Shown in pieces: positions 27,803 through 40,829 of a stretch of 64,000 bases of DNA; the first letter of the stretch is position 1, and the number at the start of each line of letters is the position of its first letter. Below the pieces are notes generated by a model. The model was not told where the DNA came from. It made no database searches and saw only the letters and a list, made by a program, of their open reading frames with translations. The position numbers were made by a program, and so were the translations under genes. Origin of the DNA: Chondrilla cf. caribensis (taxonomy: Eukaryota; Porifera; Demospongiae; Chondrillida; Chondrillidae). The stretch is from NCBI GenBank assembly GCA_964020155.1, contig OZ026562.1, forward strand, positions 3,385,001-3,449,000, read 5' to 3'.

Positions 27803-28344
27803 CTACTGGATTAACTGATAAGTGCATAATGTACCATGTATTATATCACTACAGCATACACACACACAAGCAGAAACAATGAGGTACTCCTGAAATGAAA
27901 GTGTGTACCATGAAGAAGTGATTATCAGTCCATAGTAACCGATTGCATACTGGAGTCATGTAGAGGAAGGCTTAATGTCTTTCTCATAATCATGATCATA
28001 ATTATTATTGCCACATGTAGGTTTTAACCACTGTGGCACAGACCTAATAGCTACCTACATAAATATGTATGTTCTGCACACACTGTAACAAACAACAACA
28101 CAATATAACTTACCGGAATGTATCCTTTTACTTTGTTGTCATCATCTGATCTAGTCAGTATCTCAGTGTCCAGCAATGGAAAACAAACATGTTTAATAAC
28201 ATTCTTAGCAGCTTCTGTGAGTGATGTCCCATTCACAACCTACATACACAATTAGTGCACATAATGTTGCATACCTTCATTACATGTACACATGCACACA
28301 CGCATGCATGCACATATATACACACGCACACACGCACACATGCA

Positions 28345-28418
<74 letters not shown>

Positions 28419-31400
28419 TACACACTGAAAGTGGGTATCTATGTATGTGTGTACAGTATCCACTTACCGAACTGATATTAGTCCACTCTTTGACCTTTTC
28501 CAAGATATCCGACTCTTCCATGTTCAACTTGTCACTTTTCAGTACATACACTAGTGTTTCCTCTGACATCTCATTGAATCCTTTACTTTCAAACACAGCC
28601 TAGGTAAGAACAATGAAAAATGCTACATACTTACATACATTACTATACACTGCACATACAGTACGCATATACCTTTGTCTTTACTTCAATTAGTGACATA
28701 CATTCATCTCTTAGAGTGAGTTGTTCAAAGGTTAAAGCAGCCTGCAATATTGTAAGGGGATTTAGTACAGATAAGTACTTTGCGGGTAATAAATACTGCT
28801 ACGGGTGAAGACTATGTATATACGTATATATCTACTGTATAAAAAGCAGTCCTTCAGCACAAGCCATACACACATACACATTGATCCATCTACATTCATG
28901 CATTTGTACATACGTGTCCACACATGTATGTGTGTATTTATAATGCAGAATAATCTGAGCTCGAACATAGTATTGTAATACACTCAGCCATTACCAAAAT
29001 TAATTACTCTATGTGTGTCTTAACTGTTTTAATGCATTAGCATGCGAACATGTCGGAGCAATTACTTGACCGATTCACATACGTACATAAGTAAATCAAG
29101 GTTGTTTGAAATGAATTTAAGTAATAATATTAATAGGGACTAGCAATAAGGCTAAAATCTAATGTAACAGGGCTGTGGATAAAGTACGAATATAAATCTG
29201 GCATTTCTTCAGAAATTACAGAAACTCTTTCGGCTCCTACCATAATACATGATATGTACATATGTACGTTCTTGTCAAGGCATGTACATTGTAGGTGTAC
29301 ATGTACAGTGGTGATTGAAAGTAATAACCCTACCAGCTTGCAAGTACCTTGAGAGGCCTCGCGAATCCTCGCATCTGCTCAATGCTTGTTATCACAACCA
29401 TGTATCACATTAACACTTATAAATTTTAAAGCGATTTGCAGTCCAAATTCTCCGTTCAAGATTGAAACAGCGATCAATGTAGCGCCAAAGCTCATACAGT
29501 TGGAATATGATACAAATCACCTCGACTACAATTAGCGCCTTCAAGAACAAAGGGTTTAAATACACGTACAAGGACACGTACGAGCACACCAGAGCACTTG
29601 GGAGTGCCCTGCGAGTTTTGGTATCATTACTTTCAATCACCACTGTAGATGCATACATGCTACTTAGGTTCATAGTATGTTATATACGAACGTACATACG
29701 TTATATCTGCAAATAAACATAGGTACACTATGACAACCATGCTATACCTGTAGAAAATCACAAACTGTTTCAACTTCAATTGTCTCCATCATAAATGTTA
29801 CACATATCTTACGTAGACCATCTAATCCATACTCGATAGTTGAATGTAGAACTTCAATAACCTGGACAAATCAAATACAGTATTCTACATAACAAAATAC
29901 ACCATATGTACATGTATTAGTTATACCCCGCCATTGCTGGGTACATGGGGATATACTTGAGTGTCAAGAAGCGATAACCTCGGGCGAAGGGCGGGGTATA
30001 ACAAATATGTATCCCGTCAAAATGATCAAAAGTATGTTAGCGTTATGAATGCAGATGAGAATTCTTGCAAGGAAAGATATCTTTAGGAGCTGGAAATGAC
30101 AATAAAACTTTAATCAGAGGCAAGTTAACCATGACCGATTACTTATCGGCTCTATAAATCCTAGCAAGAAGAGGTGTGGGGATAATGATGACAGCGATCG
30201 TTTCTTTGAGCTTACCAACTTAGAAGAGTGGAAAAACCCTTATGTGCCCAAAACACCACCAAGAGAAGCAAATGGGCTTAGTAGCTATTATCCAGTCTAG
30301 CCCAAACCACAGTCTTCGACCTGAATGATCGATCAATTCATGTTAGAATCGTTTCGATTCACCACCCTTTTGAAAACATGAGTTTTGTGTGCCAATTTTG
30401 TGTTCCTTCAACTGAATTGGTGTGGTCTTCAACACATGTGAAATTGTTTATCAGTATTGCTGGAACATTGATGTCTTAAGTGACAAGTGTGGTGATAATT
30501 GATAACTTGCTTTCATTAAGAAAACAGGGTATATCAGTATATTGGGTATATACTGTAGTTGGTGTTTTTGGAAGTTAAGTGATAACGCCCACGCATTGGG
30601 AAACATATGTATGTTATATACATATTATATGTGTGCTTGTGCGTATATCTACCTATGTATGTAAGAAGTACTCCACAGGCACACACTAATACTATGAATA
30701 TCTAACTGGTGGGATGGCATTTAAAGGTCTCCAAGGACCCACCCACAAACTTTGCACATACCTACGCACATACATTAATATTTAACACCACAAAAAATTG
30801 ACACAGATGGTGTTTACAGCCAGGCAGATGACTTTTGACATGATTTCATTCACACATGTGGGAGCAATGCTACGCATGACTTCATTGTAGGCCAAAAGAA
30901 ATCATATCATACAATGGCAGAAGCCAACCAGATCCTGTTGAGGGCACAATTATTGCATATAAATTACATTGTGCACCAAGCCTACGTAAAAGGCATTGTA
31001 TGTATGTACCTAAGTGCAGTATCAAGTTACACATGCAGCTGCAGAATACATACATAGGTCAACCAGTAGGTCAACCATATAGGTCCACAAAGAGGGACAG
31101 TGTACATATCAAAATAGGGTTTCACAGAAGGAAAGAGCAACACATGCACAGAAAAATTACCACAACATTTCAACTCTCCCACAATCTGAATAAAAGATGG
31201 ACAAGGCCACTGGACAATGGGACAAGGGAGTCAAAGTAGGGGCTGTACATCTATAATGGAGACACCTATGCTGTAGTGGGCAAATTTCTACTTGGCCTTG
31301 TTTGAATTCTACTTGAAATAAAGATAGTAACCACATATGCGTACATCCTGATTGGGGGCAACATCACAGAGACCCATAGAGACACATATCCTATGTATCC

Positions 31401-32809
31401 CTCAGATCCCCAGATGTGACAATTAACTAATATCAAAGAAATGCATTGCAGGGCTTTTATTCCACAGACTTTGAGGATAACTTGTATTTGCAAATGATTT
31501 GAGAGTGAATCACCTTTCAAAGAAACCGGCTGTGGAGACTTGTCATTTCACAAAATAAAAACATGGATTCCAACCAAGCTGCTGATGTGTGAGATAGAAG
31601 CCCTAGAAACTCACAATACAGTCTACACACCTATAGTATTGAGCTTTCACTAACCAATTACTAATGAGACTTAGAACTGAATACATACATACACACATAC
31701 ATACATATATACATACATACATACGTACGTACATTATAAATACATATAAAAAGCATTTATTTCTCATAGTAGTGACAGGCATTATTGCAGGCATTATTGC
31801 AAACCAGTACTATACCATTGCTTGTACGTATTATCATTTCCATATTCATGTTTCAACATGATCTTATATACGTATGTTTCTAAATGTATGCGTTTATGCA
31901 CTATGAACTCACACAGACAAAGCTGTTGACAAATTGTACATGTACAAACATATGTGAAGCCTGAAATTGCAACAGAGGTACATACGTATACATGTGTGTA
32001 CATACGTACATAGGACAGTAGTACAGTATATCTCACACTTGAAGTGGACAAACTACAACAGTTTGTGTAGATGTACTCCAGGATAGCCATGAACACTAAG
32101 GGCTTTATGTCAGCAAGAACCAGCGGTGAGCCATCACTGAGAGCTGAATCTGCAAACATTGCTCGAAACACTTCACACCTATGTGATGTACACAATAATA
32201 TTATATGTAAATACTTATGTACAAATATGCATACACATACAGTGTACATACGTAACAACTGAATGCATTAATAAATGCGTACAGTATGTACGTATATACA
32301 TACATACACATACGTATGTGCTAGGCCTGTGCAATAATGACAATAATACGTCTTCCACAACAGATGGTATATGTACACCAAGAAATTACAAAAATGTACA
32401 AAAGTCACAACATGACCATGTTTTGTTGTACTTAATTAGTGTAATTAATGTACTAACCTTGAGGCAAGTATGCTCTTGTGTGCATATACAGTTGTTCTTT
32501 CCTGTCCGATTATGAACCGAATATCACTACAAAATGGCAATTTGTTAGTACACAAATCCTGAGGATACCCTCTTTGCATGTAATAGTACACAGGTATGCA
32601 CACATGCACACATGCACAACTGCACGCACACACGCACACATTCCACCACCACCACACACATACACAGAGAGAGGACACAAACATAGCAAAACATTGTACC
32701 GAAACACGTGTATTCACCTGAATTCATTGTCGTTGATCATTTTTACCATCTCTCCAGCAAAGTCATCTGGGTCCCCATACACTGTTCTGGCTTCTTCCGT
32801 TGTCCCCAT
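27803..32809 (-). CDS. BTBD19: BTBD19-like copy 2 with chimeric last exon
   Basis: Exons: 32809-32718, 32526-32458, 32178-32037, 29861-29748, 28741-28673, 28599-28468, 28239-28114, and a chimeric last exon 27889-27803. The sum is 831 nt, 276 residues; no stop or frameshift seen. BTB and BACK regions match copy 1 with scattered changes (one Glu fewer at the N terminus, EVKTK for EENTK). The last exon keeps only EYLIVSA of the C-terminal helix, then reads through a (TG)n tract and former TMPPE intron sequence to a TAG. So the conserved WKFHALKKAF tail is lost. It may make a truncated protein or be on the way to a pseudogene. Carries a MITE (29304-29647) absent from copy 1. Confidence 0.7.
28343..28415. 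repeat. (CA)n microsatellite in BTBD19 copy 2
   Basis: Orthologous in position to 20659-20719 of copy 1. Confidence 0.95.
29304..29647. mobile_element. MITE in BTBD19 copy 2, TACAGTGGTGATTGAAAG ends
   Basis: The ends are TACAGTGGTGATTGAAAG and its inverse CTTTCAATCACCACTGTA, flanked by TA. Copy 1 has an empty site near 22297; copy 3 has the same insertion (35025-35348). Confidence 0.75.
29930..30002. repeat. GTTATACCCCGCC foldback, copy 2
   Basis: Arms GTTATACCCCGCC / GGCGGGGTATAAC are perfect, with CCTCGGGCGAAGGGCG in the right half. Confidence 0.7.
31681..31733. repeat. (ATAC)n repeat
   Basis: ATAC/ATAT/GTAC tetranucleotide tract in the large intron of copy 2; counterpart of 24317-24353. 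Confidence 0.8.
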
Positions 32810-33173
32810 GACTAAGCGCTGTGCTACATTGTAAAGGAAACAACTGTATCACTAGAGTACATCACATGTACATGGACAGTTAACAAGATATAAACATAAC
32901 ACAAATAAGTTCCTATTACTATTGTGTTGACAAGGAGTCACACCATTCATCCACTTCACTACACAACGTACACAAGATGTGTGAACAGCTTTGGTTTCTC
33001 ATTAGTACGGTTTCTTTCCAGGAATTCAACGCATTATCAAAAAAGCGTATCAAACAAACCATATACCACAACGTAGGTGTACGTGGACAGAACTACTTCC
33101 ACAAGACCGTCTACACTGCAGTCTGCTAGAAACTCCTGGACGTTGCGACTAAGAACTGCGACTTGCGACTCCT

Positions 33174-33346
33174 GCCACTAAGAACGAGTCCTACATCCTT
33201 CCACTCAATAGCTTTAAGGGTAGCGCTTGGCTGATGAGCTAAAACTATGGTTGGGATGCCTTCCTCTCTTCCACTGAGAGCATGCTTGAAATCGATCCCG
33301 TGGGTTCCATAGCTAGGGTGAAGAGGAGAGACATTGGAGGCATGTA
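33174..33346 (-). pseudogene. Truncated TMPPE exon 3 fragment
   Basis: Keeps the region coding SYGTHGIDFKHALSGREEGI and LAHQPSATLKAIEWKD. It breaks off at LVLSG before the GHTH metal-binding motif, and its 5' acceptor side is replaced by a CA tract. Dead. Confidence 0.75.
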
Positions 33347-33544
33347 AGACACACACACACACACACATTCCACCACCACCACACACATACACAGAGAGAG
33401 GACACAAACATAGCAAAACATTGTACTGAAACACATGTGTATTCACCTGAATTCCTTGTCGTTGATCATTTTTACCATCTCTCCAGCAAAGTCATCCGGG
33501 TCTAATGTAGTATACACGTAATATGCACGTACATACCTACTGGA
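33347..33544. other. Second mosaic duplication junction
   Basis: Same arrangement as 27577-27802: CA/CCACCA tract from BTBD19 intron 1, the 3' part of BTBD19 exon 1 (about 33447-33505), then TMPPE intron 2 sequence. Confidence 0.7.
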
Positions 33545-35024
33545 TTAACTGATAAGTGCATAATGTACCATGTATTCTATCACTATATAGCATACACACA
33601 CACAAGCAGAAGCAATGAGGTACTCCTGAAATGAAAGTGTGTACCATGAAGAATCACTAAAACGAACACAAAAATAGTAGAACACATGCATGTGTATGTA
33701 CGTATGTATAATAATCATGTTAAACCAGTATCATACTAGTGTTAGGAATCACCTGTAATTTTCAAGTGATTATCAGTCTATAGTAACCGATTGCATACTG
33801 GAGTCATGTAGAGGAAGGCTTAATGTCTTTCTCATAATCATGATCATAATTATTATTGCCACATGGTACGTAGGTTTTAACCACTGTGGCACACACCTAA
33901 TAGCTACCTACATAAATATGTATGTACGTACTACACACACTGTAACAATCAACAACACAATATAACTTACTGGAATGTATCCTTTTACTTTGTTGTCATC
34001 ATCTGATCTAGTCAGTATCTCAGTGTCCAGCAGTGGAAAACGAACATGTTTAATAACATTCTTAGCAGCTTCTGTGAGTGATGTCCCATTTACAACCTAC
34101 GTACGCACACAATTAGTGCACATAATGTTGCAGACCTTCATTACATGTACACATGCACGCACGCACGCACGCACACACATATATGCACACGCACACGCTG
34201 AAAGTGGGTATCTATGTATGTGTGTACAGTATCCACTTACAGAACTGATATTAGCCCACTCCTTGACCTTTTCCAAGATATCTGACTCTTCCATGTTCAA
34301 CTTGTCACTTTTCAGTACGTACACTAGTGTTTCCTCTGACATCTCATTGAATCATTCACTTTCAAACACAGCCTAGGCAGGAACAATGAAAAATGCTACA
34401 TACTTAAATGCATTACTATACACTACACATACAGTACACATATACCTTTGTCTTTCCTTCAATTAGTGACATACATTCATCTCTTAGAGTGAGTTGTTCA
34501 AAGGTTAAAGCAGCCTGCAATATTGTAAGGGGATTTAGTACAGATAAGTATTTTGCGGGTAATAAATACTGCTATGGGTGAGGACTATGTACATACATAC
34601 GTATCTACTGTACAAAAAGCAGTCCTTTAGCACAAGCCATACACACATACACATTGATCCATCTACATTCATGTATTTGTACATACATGTCCACACATGT
34701 ATGTGTGTATTTATAATGCAAAATTAATTACACTACGTATGTGTGTCTTAACTGTTTTAATGCATTAGCATGCGAACATGTTGGAGCAATTACTTGACCG
34801 ATTTACATACATAAGTAAATTAAGGTTGTTTGAAATGAATTTAAAGTAATAATAATAGGGACTAGCAATAAGGCTAAAATCTAGTGTAACAGGGTTGTGG
34901 ATAAAGTACGAATATAAATCTGGCATTTCTTCAGAATTACAGAAACTCTTTTGGCTCACACCATAATACATGATATGTACATATGTACATTCTTGTCAAG
35001 GCATGTACATTGTAGGTGTACATG

Positions 35025-35348
35025 TACAGTGGTGATTGAAAGTAATAACCCTACCAGCTCGCAAGTACGTACCTTGAGAGGCCTCGTGAGGCCTCGCATC
35101 TGCTCAATGCTTGTTATCACAACCATGTATCACATTAACACTTATAAATTTAAAAGCAATTTGCAGTCTAAATTCTCCATCCAAGATTGAAACAACGATC
35201 AATGTAGCGCCAAAGCTCATACAGTTGGAATATGATACAAATCACCTCGACTACAATTAGCGTCTTCAGAACAAAGGGTTTAAATACATGTACAAGGACA
35301 CATACGAGCACACGAGTTTTGGTATTATTACTTTCAATCACCACCGTA
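35025..35348. mobile_element. MITE in BTBD19 copy 3
   Basis: Same insertion at the same site as 29304-29647, shorter by small internal deletions; right end ACCACCGTA. Confidence 0.75.
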
Positions 35349-35615
35349 GATGCATACATGCTACCTAGGTTCATAGTATGGCATATATGCACGTACATAC
35401 GTTATATCTGCAAATACACATAGGTACACTATGACAACCATGCTATACCTGTAGAAAATCACAAACTGTTTCAACTTCAATTGTCTCCATCATAAATGTT
35501 ACACATATCTTATGTAGACCATCTAATCCATACTCGATAGCTGAATGTAGAACTTCAATAACCTGGACAAATTAAATATTCTACATAACAAAATATACCA
35601 TATGTACATGTATTA

Positions 35616-35698
35616 GTTATACCCCGCCATTGCTGGGTTCATGGGGATATACTTGAGTGTCAAGAAGCGATAACCTCGGGCGAAGGGTGGGGTATAAC
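35616..35698. repeat. GTTATACCCCGCC foldback, copy 3
   Basis: Arms GTTATACCCCGCC / GGTGGGGTATAAC (one mismatch); GC-rich CCTCGGGCGAAGGG near the right arm. Confidence 0.7.
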
Positions 35699-36807
35699 AT
35701 ATATGTATCCCGTCAAAATGATCAAAAGTATGTTAGCGTTATGAATGCAGATGAGAATTCTTGCAAGGAAAGATATCTTTAGGAGCTGGAAATGACAATA
35801 AAACTTTAATCGGAGGCAAGTTAACCATGACCGATTACTTTTCGACTTTATAAATCCCAGCAAGAAGAGGTGTGGGGATAAAGATGACAGCAATTGTTTC
35901 TTTGAGCTTACCAACTTAGAAGAGTGGAAAAACCCTTATGTGCCCAAAACACCACCAAGAGAAGCAAATGGGCTTAGTAGCTATTATCCAGTCTAGCCCA
36001 AACCACAGTCTTCGACCTGAATGATCGATCAATTCATGTTAGAATCGTTTCGATTCGCCACCCTTTTGAAAACATGAGTTTTGTGTGCCAATTTTGTGTT
36101 CCTTCAACTGAATTGGTGTGGTCTTCAACACATGCGAAATTGTTTATCAGTATTACTGGAGCATTGATGTCTTAAGTGACAAGTGCGGTGATATATATAT
36201 ATAATTGATAACTTGCTTTCATTAAGATGACGGGGTATATCAGTATATTGGGTATATACTGTAGTTGGTATTTTTGGAAGTTGAGTGATAACGCCCACGC
36301 ATTGGGATACATATTATGTATGTTATTATAAATATATGCTTGTGTACTTGTGCGGTTGTGCGTATATCTACCTATGTATGTAAGAAGTACTCGACAAGCA
36401 CACACCAATACTATGAATATCTAACTGTGGGATAGCAGTTTAAAGGTCTCCAAGGACCCACCCACAAACTTTGCACATACGTACATACAGTAGTATTTAA
36501 CACCACAAAAAATTGATGTAGGACATGTTTACAGCCAGGCAGATGACTTTTGACATGATTTCATTCACACCTGGGTACAATGCTATGCATGACTTCATTG
36601 TAGGCCAAAATAAATCATAGCATACAATGGCAGAAGCCAACCAGATCCAGTCGAAAACACAATTATTGTATATAAATTACATTGTGTACCAAGCCTACAT
36701 AAAAGGCATTGTACGTACGTACCTAATTGCAGTATCAAATTACACATGCAGCTGCGGAATATATACATAGGTCAACCAGTAGGTCAACCAATAGATAACA
36801 AGATATA

Positions 36808-36872
36808 CAGACACCTTTGCCTAATTGATACCAAGGGCAAAGCCCGAGGTGTCAATTAGGCAAAGGTGTCTG
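36808..36872. repeat. Foldback element with 21-bp perfect arms
   Basis: Arms CAGACACCTTTGCCTAATTG(A) and inverse. The loop contains AAGGGCAAAGCCCGAGG, like other members of the family. It interrupts the spacer repeat after the minisatellite. Confidence 0.8.
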
Positions 36873-37789
36873 CTACAGCTTCTCAAGAGGTACTTTAGTT
36901 ATTATGTGGTATGTTGTCAATCAGTAGCTATGAATTTTGAAAGCACACCTTTGGTTGAGCAAAGATTAGTAGATGTGTGAGTAGGAGATAACCAATTATC
37001 CACAATACAACATCGAATGAAGTGTGCGTACATCAGGAAATTGTGCACACATCACGAATGTATGCACCGCTTTTCCTTTGATGTTGCCCATGCTACCTAC
37101 CACATACATATGTAAAGCCTGCAATTGCAACAGAAGTACATATGTGTACGTAGGACAGTAGTACAGTATATCTCACACTTGAAGTGGACAAACTACAACA
37201 GTTTGTGTAGATGTACTCCAGGATAGCCATGAACACCAAGGGCTTTATGTCAGCAAGAACCAGCGGTGAGCCATCACTGAGAGCTGAATCTGCAAACATT
37301 GCTCGAAACACTTCACACCTATGTGATGTACACAATAATATTATATGTAAATATTTATGTACAAATGCATACACATACAGTATGTACAGTGTACATATGT
37401 AACAACTGAATGCATTAATAAATGTGTACAGTATGTACGTATATACGTACGTACATACACATACGTATGAGCTAGGCCTGTGCAATAATCACAATACTAC
37501 GTCTTCCACAACAGATGGTATACGTACATACACTGAGAAATTACAAAAAAGTACAAAAGTTACAACATGACCATGTTTTGTTGTACTTAATTAGTGTAAT
37601 TAATGTACTAACCTTGAGGCAAGTATGCTCTTGTGTGCATATACAGTTGTTCTTTCTTGTCCAATTATGAACCGAATATCACTACAAAATGGCAATTTGT
37701 CAGTACACAAATCCTGAGGATACCCTCTTTGCATGTAATAGTACACAGGTATGCACACATGCACACACACACGATGGCACGCACACATG

Positions 37790-37792
<3 letters not shown>

Positions 37793-37831
<39 letters not shown>

Positions 37832-37869
37832 ACCACCACCACCACCACCACCACCACCACCACCACCAC
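37793..37869. repeat. (CA)n followed by (CAC)n
   Basis: CA run then about 13 CAC units in intron 1 of BTBD19 copy 3. Poly-His and poly-Gly frames here are artefacts. Confidence 0.95.
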
Positions 37870-38048
37870 CATCAAGACACACATACACAGAGAGAGGATA
37901 CAAACATAGCAAAACATTGTACTGAAATACAATGAAAACCCTGAATGAATAACCTGAATTCCTTGTCGTTGATCATTTTTACCATTTCTCCAGCAAAGTC
38001 ATCTGGGTCCCCATACACTGTTCTGGCTTCTTCTTCCGCTGTCCCCAT

Positions 38049-38693
38049 GACTAAGTGCTGTGCTACATTGTAAAGGAAACAACTGTATCACTAGAGTACA
38101 TCACATGTACATGGACAGTTAACAAGATATAAACATAACACAAATAAGTTCCTATTACTATTGTGTTGACAAGCAATCACACCATTCATCCACTTCACAA
38201 CGTACACAAGATGCGTGAACAGTAACACTAGAATGTACAATTAGAAATGATTGCTTCTCCGGTCCGGAAAGATATCTTTGATATACGCAAGGTTTCTCGC
38301 TAGTACGGTTTCTTCCCAGAAATTCAACGCATTATCAAAAACGCGTATCAAACAAACCATATACCACAACTTACGTGTACGTGGACAGAACTACTTCCAC
38401 AATCCGTCTACACTGCAGTCTGCTAGAAACTCCTGGACGTTGCGTGGAAACATAGATACTCTAAACAGCGTTCGGAAAAATGATTGGGTAATAAAAACAC
38501 GTGCTGACAGACTATTGCGCAATACTCAATCTAGCTAGTCCACTGAAATGTAATAACAAATCGGTAGAAATTCTATTACAAAGTTTAGTAAATGTGGTTG
38601 CATCCACACGATGAGATCTATCGTGCAGATCCTTGACACACAAACCAAATGTACAGTGAAAGTATATGTACAGCTGAAATACAACTAAGAAAA
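38049..38693. other. Intergenic region between BTBD19 copy 3 and TMPPE
   Basis: 5' flank of BTBD19 and 3' flank of TMPPE. It is repeated, with changes, at 25541-26195 and partly at 32810-33170. No separate gene seen. Confidence 0.55.
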
Positions 38694-39150
38694 CTACAAG
38701 TTATGCAAAAATATGTTTGTAATCTCTGGATCGAAAAAGTGCCTAATGGGGAACAAGAAGTACTGCGTTCCTGGAGATACATACACAAATACATTCTCCT
38801 TTGGTTGATACAAACCAACAAAGAAAGGATTCATTAAATATATGAACATGTTAGCAGGAAAGAATTGGCCAGCATGCGTGTGTCCACTAAGAACGAGTCG
38901 TACGTCCTTCCACTCAATAGCTTCAACTGCAGCGCTTGGCTGGTGAGCTAAAACTATGGTTGGGATGCCTTCCTCTCTTCCACTGAGAGCATGCTTGAAA
39001 TCGATCCCATGGGTTCCATAGCTAGGGTGAAGAGGAGAGACATTGGAGGCATGCAAGACACTAAAGTAGTATACACGTAATAGGTATGTACATACCTACT
39101 GGATTAACTAATAAGTGCATAATGTACCATGTATTCTATCACTATAGCAA

Positions 39151-39233
<83 letters not shown>

Positions 39234-40829
39234 GACACAAACTCAGTACTTGCACACTACACTCACACAACACACACTCACTTCATCAGCTTGGTCATAT
39301 AGTCTTCTAGACCGGCCAAATAGAATCCAGCAGATTTGTCATTTCCTGGTGCTACAAACACCCTCTCATTCATCAGACCTGTCACTCCTAGTTCTTTTAT
39401 CCTAACCAACCATTTGTCCAGATCACCAGAATAGTAATCATGGTTACCTACACAAGTTGAGTGTAAACAATAAATGAGCACAGGTAAGAGAGGCACTAGT
39501 GTAAGGCACATAGTGGAGTACAGGGGTTGAGTACATGCTAAATTTTCAGCATTGAAAAACAGGCCCCTCAATTCTCACTCAGCAGACTGCTATCAAATGT
39601 GTGCATATTCATACCACAGATTGACTAAAGTGACGATTGAAAATTATCACTCTGGAGACGATTACGGTAACTCCAATTCACACAAAAGCACATGTATAGG
39701 CAGAACATTCCGGCTAGCGTGGTAAGCACCCACCAAATTAATACTTACTTCTTATCAGAGGTACTTGCAATCATTACTGGTTGGTATAGTGCAAATGAGC
39801 TATGAACCAAGTGAAGTGTATGTACTAACCAGAAACATGTAATAAGCAGGAGTATATGTACTAACCAGGAGTGTATACTAACCATCAGTGTGTAGTAATC
39901 AGGAGTAAGTACCAACCTGGAGTATGTACCAACTAAGAGTGCCTACTAACCAGGAGTATGTACTGTCCAAAGAATGTGCACTAACCAGGGTACATACTTA
40001 CCATGGTTATATACTAGCACAATACACACATCAAGAACTCACCAGGTGCAAAATATACACCATGTTTGCTTTGAATATCTTTCAGTGGTTCTACTGCTTC
40101 TGAGATGTACTCTATCGAGCTATCAATCAGATCTCCTGTAATGACAACAATATCCGGATGAAGCGTGTTAATTTTATCCACTATCATTTTCAACTGTGTC
40201 CTCCCCACCGTTGGACCAAGGTGAATGTCTGAAATTTGCACAATATTGAAACCGTCCAAGCTCTGATGGAGGTCTTTGATGTCTACATCCACCCGGTTGA
40301 TAATGGGTGTGGTGTTGTGGTATCCAAATAAAGTGAGAGTAACAGATATCAACATAAGCAAGGAGAGGCGTATTTTCAGCTCCAGCTGTTTTCCTTCAGA
40401 AGTGAATGGAACAAGACGCTTGCAGCCATACATGATTATGTCAGTGGAGACAAGAAGCAGGAAGAAGAACAGGACAGTAACGAAACAAAGGGTACACATG
40501 ATACTCAGTGGATGGGGTTCAGCTGCAGACAAGATGAGAAAACAACACACAAAACAGACTTGTGCTCCAATCAAAACTAGAAATAGCAAGCTTTTGATCA
40601 TTTTTCCCAAAGAACCTCTGTCTTTGAAGAGAATTTTAGTTTTTATCCAACAATAACGACATCCTAGAAAACAGACGAATGTTATCACAAAGTATAGTTC
40701 GATTCTTAACGCTTTTGTCACTGTTCTCGAATTTTCTCTGTCCCATTTTCCGTACAGGTAAGTCACCAAAACAGTCAAAAATAGCAACGAAGACAGACTC
40801 CAATAAGCCTTAGTAGTTCGAGTCGCCAT
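38694..40829 (-). CDS. TMPPE: TMPPE-like transmembrane metallophosphoesterase
   Basis: Three exons: 40829-40043, 39447-39282, 39060-38694. The sum is 1320 nt, 439 residues (the human protein is about 450). The N-terminal half has about five hydrophobic segments (e.g. SLLFLTVLVTYLYG, ELYFVITFVCFLG, LFLVLIGAQVCFVCCFLIL). The C-terminal half is a calcineurin-like phosphoesterase with every metal-site motif: SDIHLG, GDLID, GNHDYY (split by the first intron), LAHQP and SGHTHAGQ. By family it is a membrane-anchored di-metal hydrolase; the physiological substrate is not known to me. It sits head-to-head with ZNG1, 39 bp between start codons. Its exon 3 was copied with the BTBD19 duplications. Confidence 0.9.
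39149..39231. repeat. (CA)n microsatellite in TMPPE intron 2
   Basis: About 41 CA units between exons 2 and 3. This tract, joined to BTBD19 exon 8, forms the duplication breakpoints upstream. Confidence 0.95.
39815..40012. repeat. Degenerate minisatellite in TMPPE intron 1
   Basis: About nine loose copies of a 20-22 bp unit, roughly GTACTAACCAGGAGTATG, ending close to the exon 1 donor. Confidence 0.7.

Larger units (their letters stand above)
33545..38048 (-). pseudogene. BTBD19: BTBD19-like copy 3 (probable pseudogene)
   Basis: Exons: 38048-37954, 37681-37613, 37318-37177, 35562-35449, 34514-34446, 34372-34241, 34096-33971, and a chimeric last exon 33625-33545. Exon 6 carries an in-frame TGA at 34354-34352, where copy 1 codes Gly (AGT-AAA-GGA became AGT-GAA-TGA). 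The exon 1 donor is GTTATT instead of GTGAAT. Exon 8 is fused to TMPPE intron sequence and ends in TAA after the (TG)n tract. A product would stop in the BACK domain. The BTB half is still open, so a short BTB-only protein is possible. Confidence 0.75.

Noticed and set aside
40276..40656. Plus-strand frame of 126 codons inside TMPPE exon 1
   Set aside because: Antisense shadow of the supported transmembrane/phosphoesterase coding sequence.
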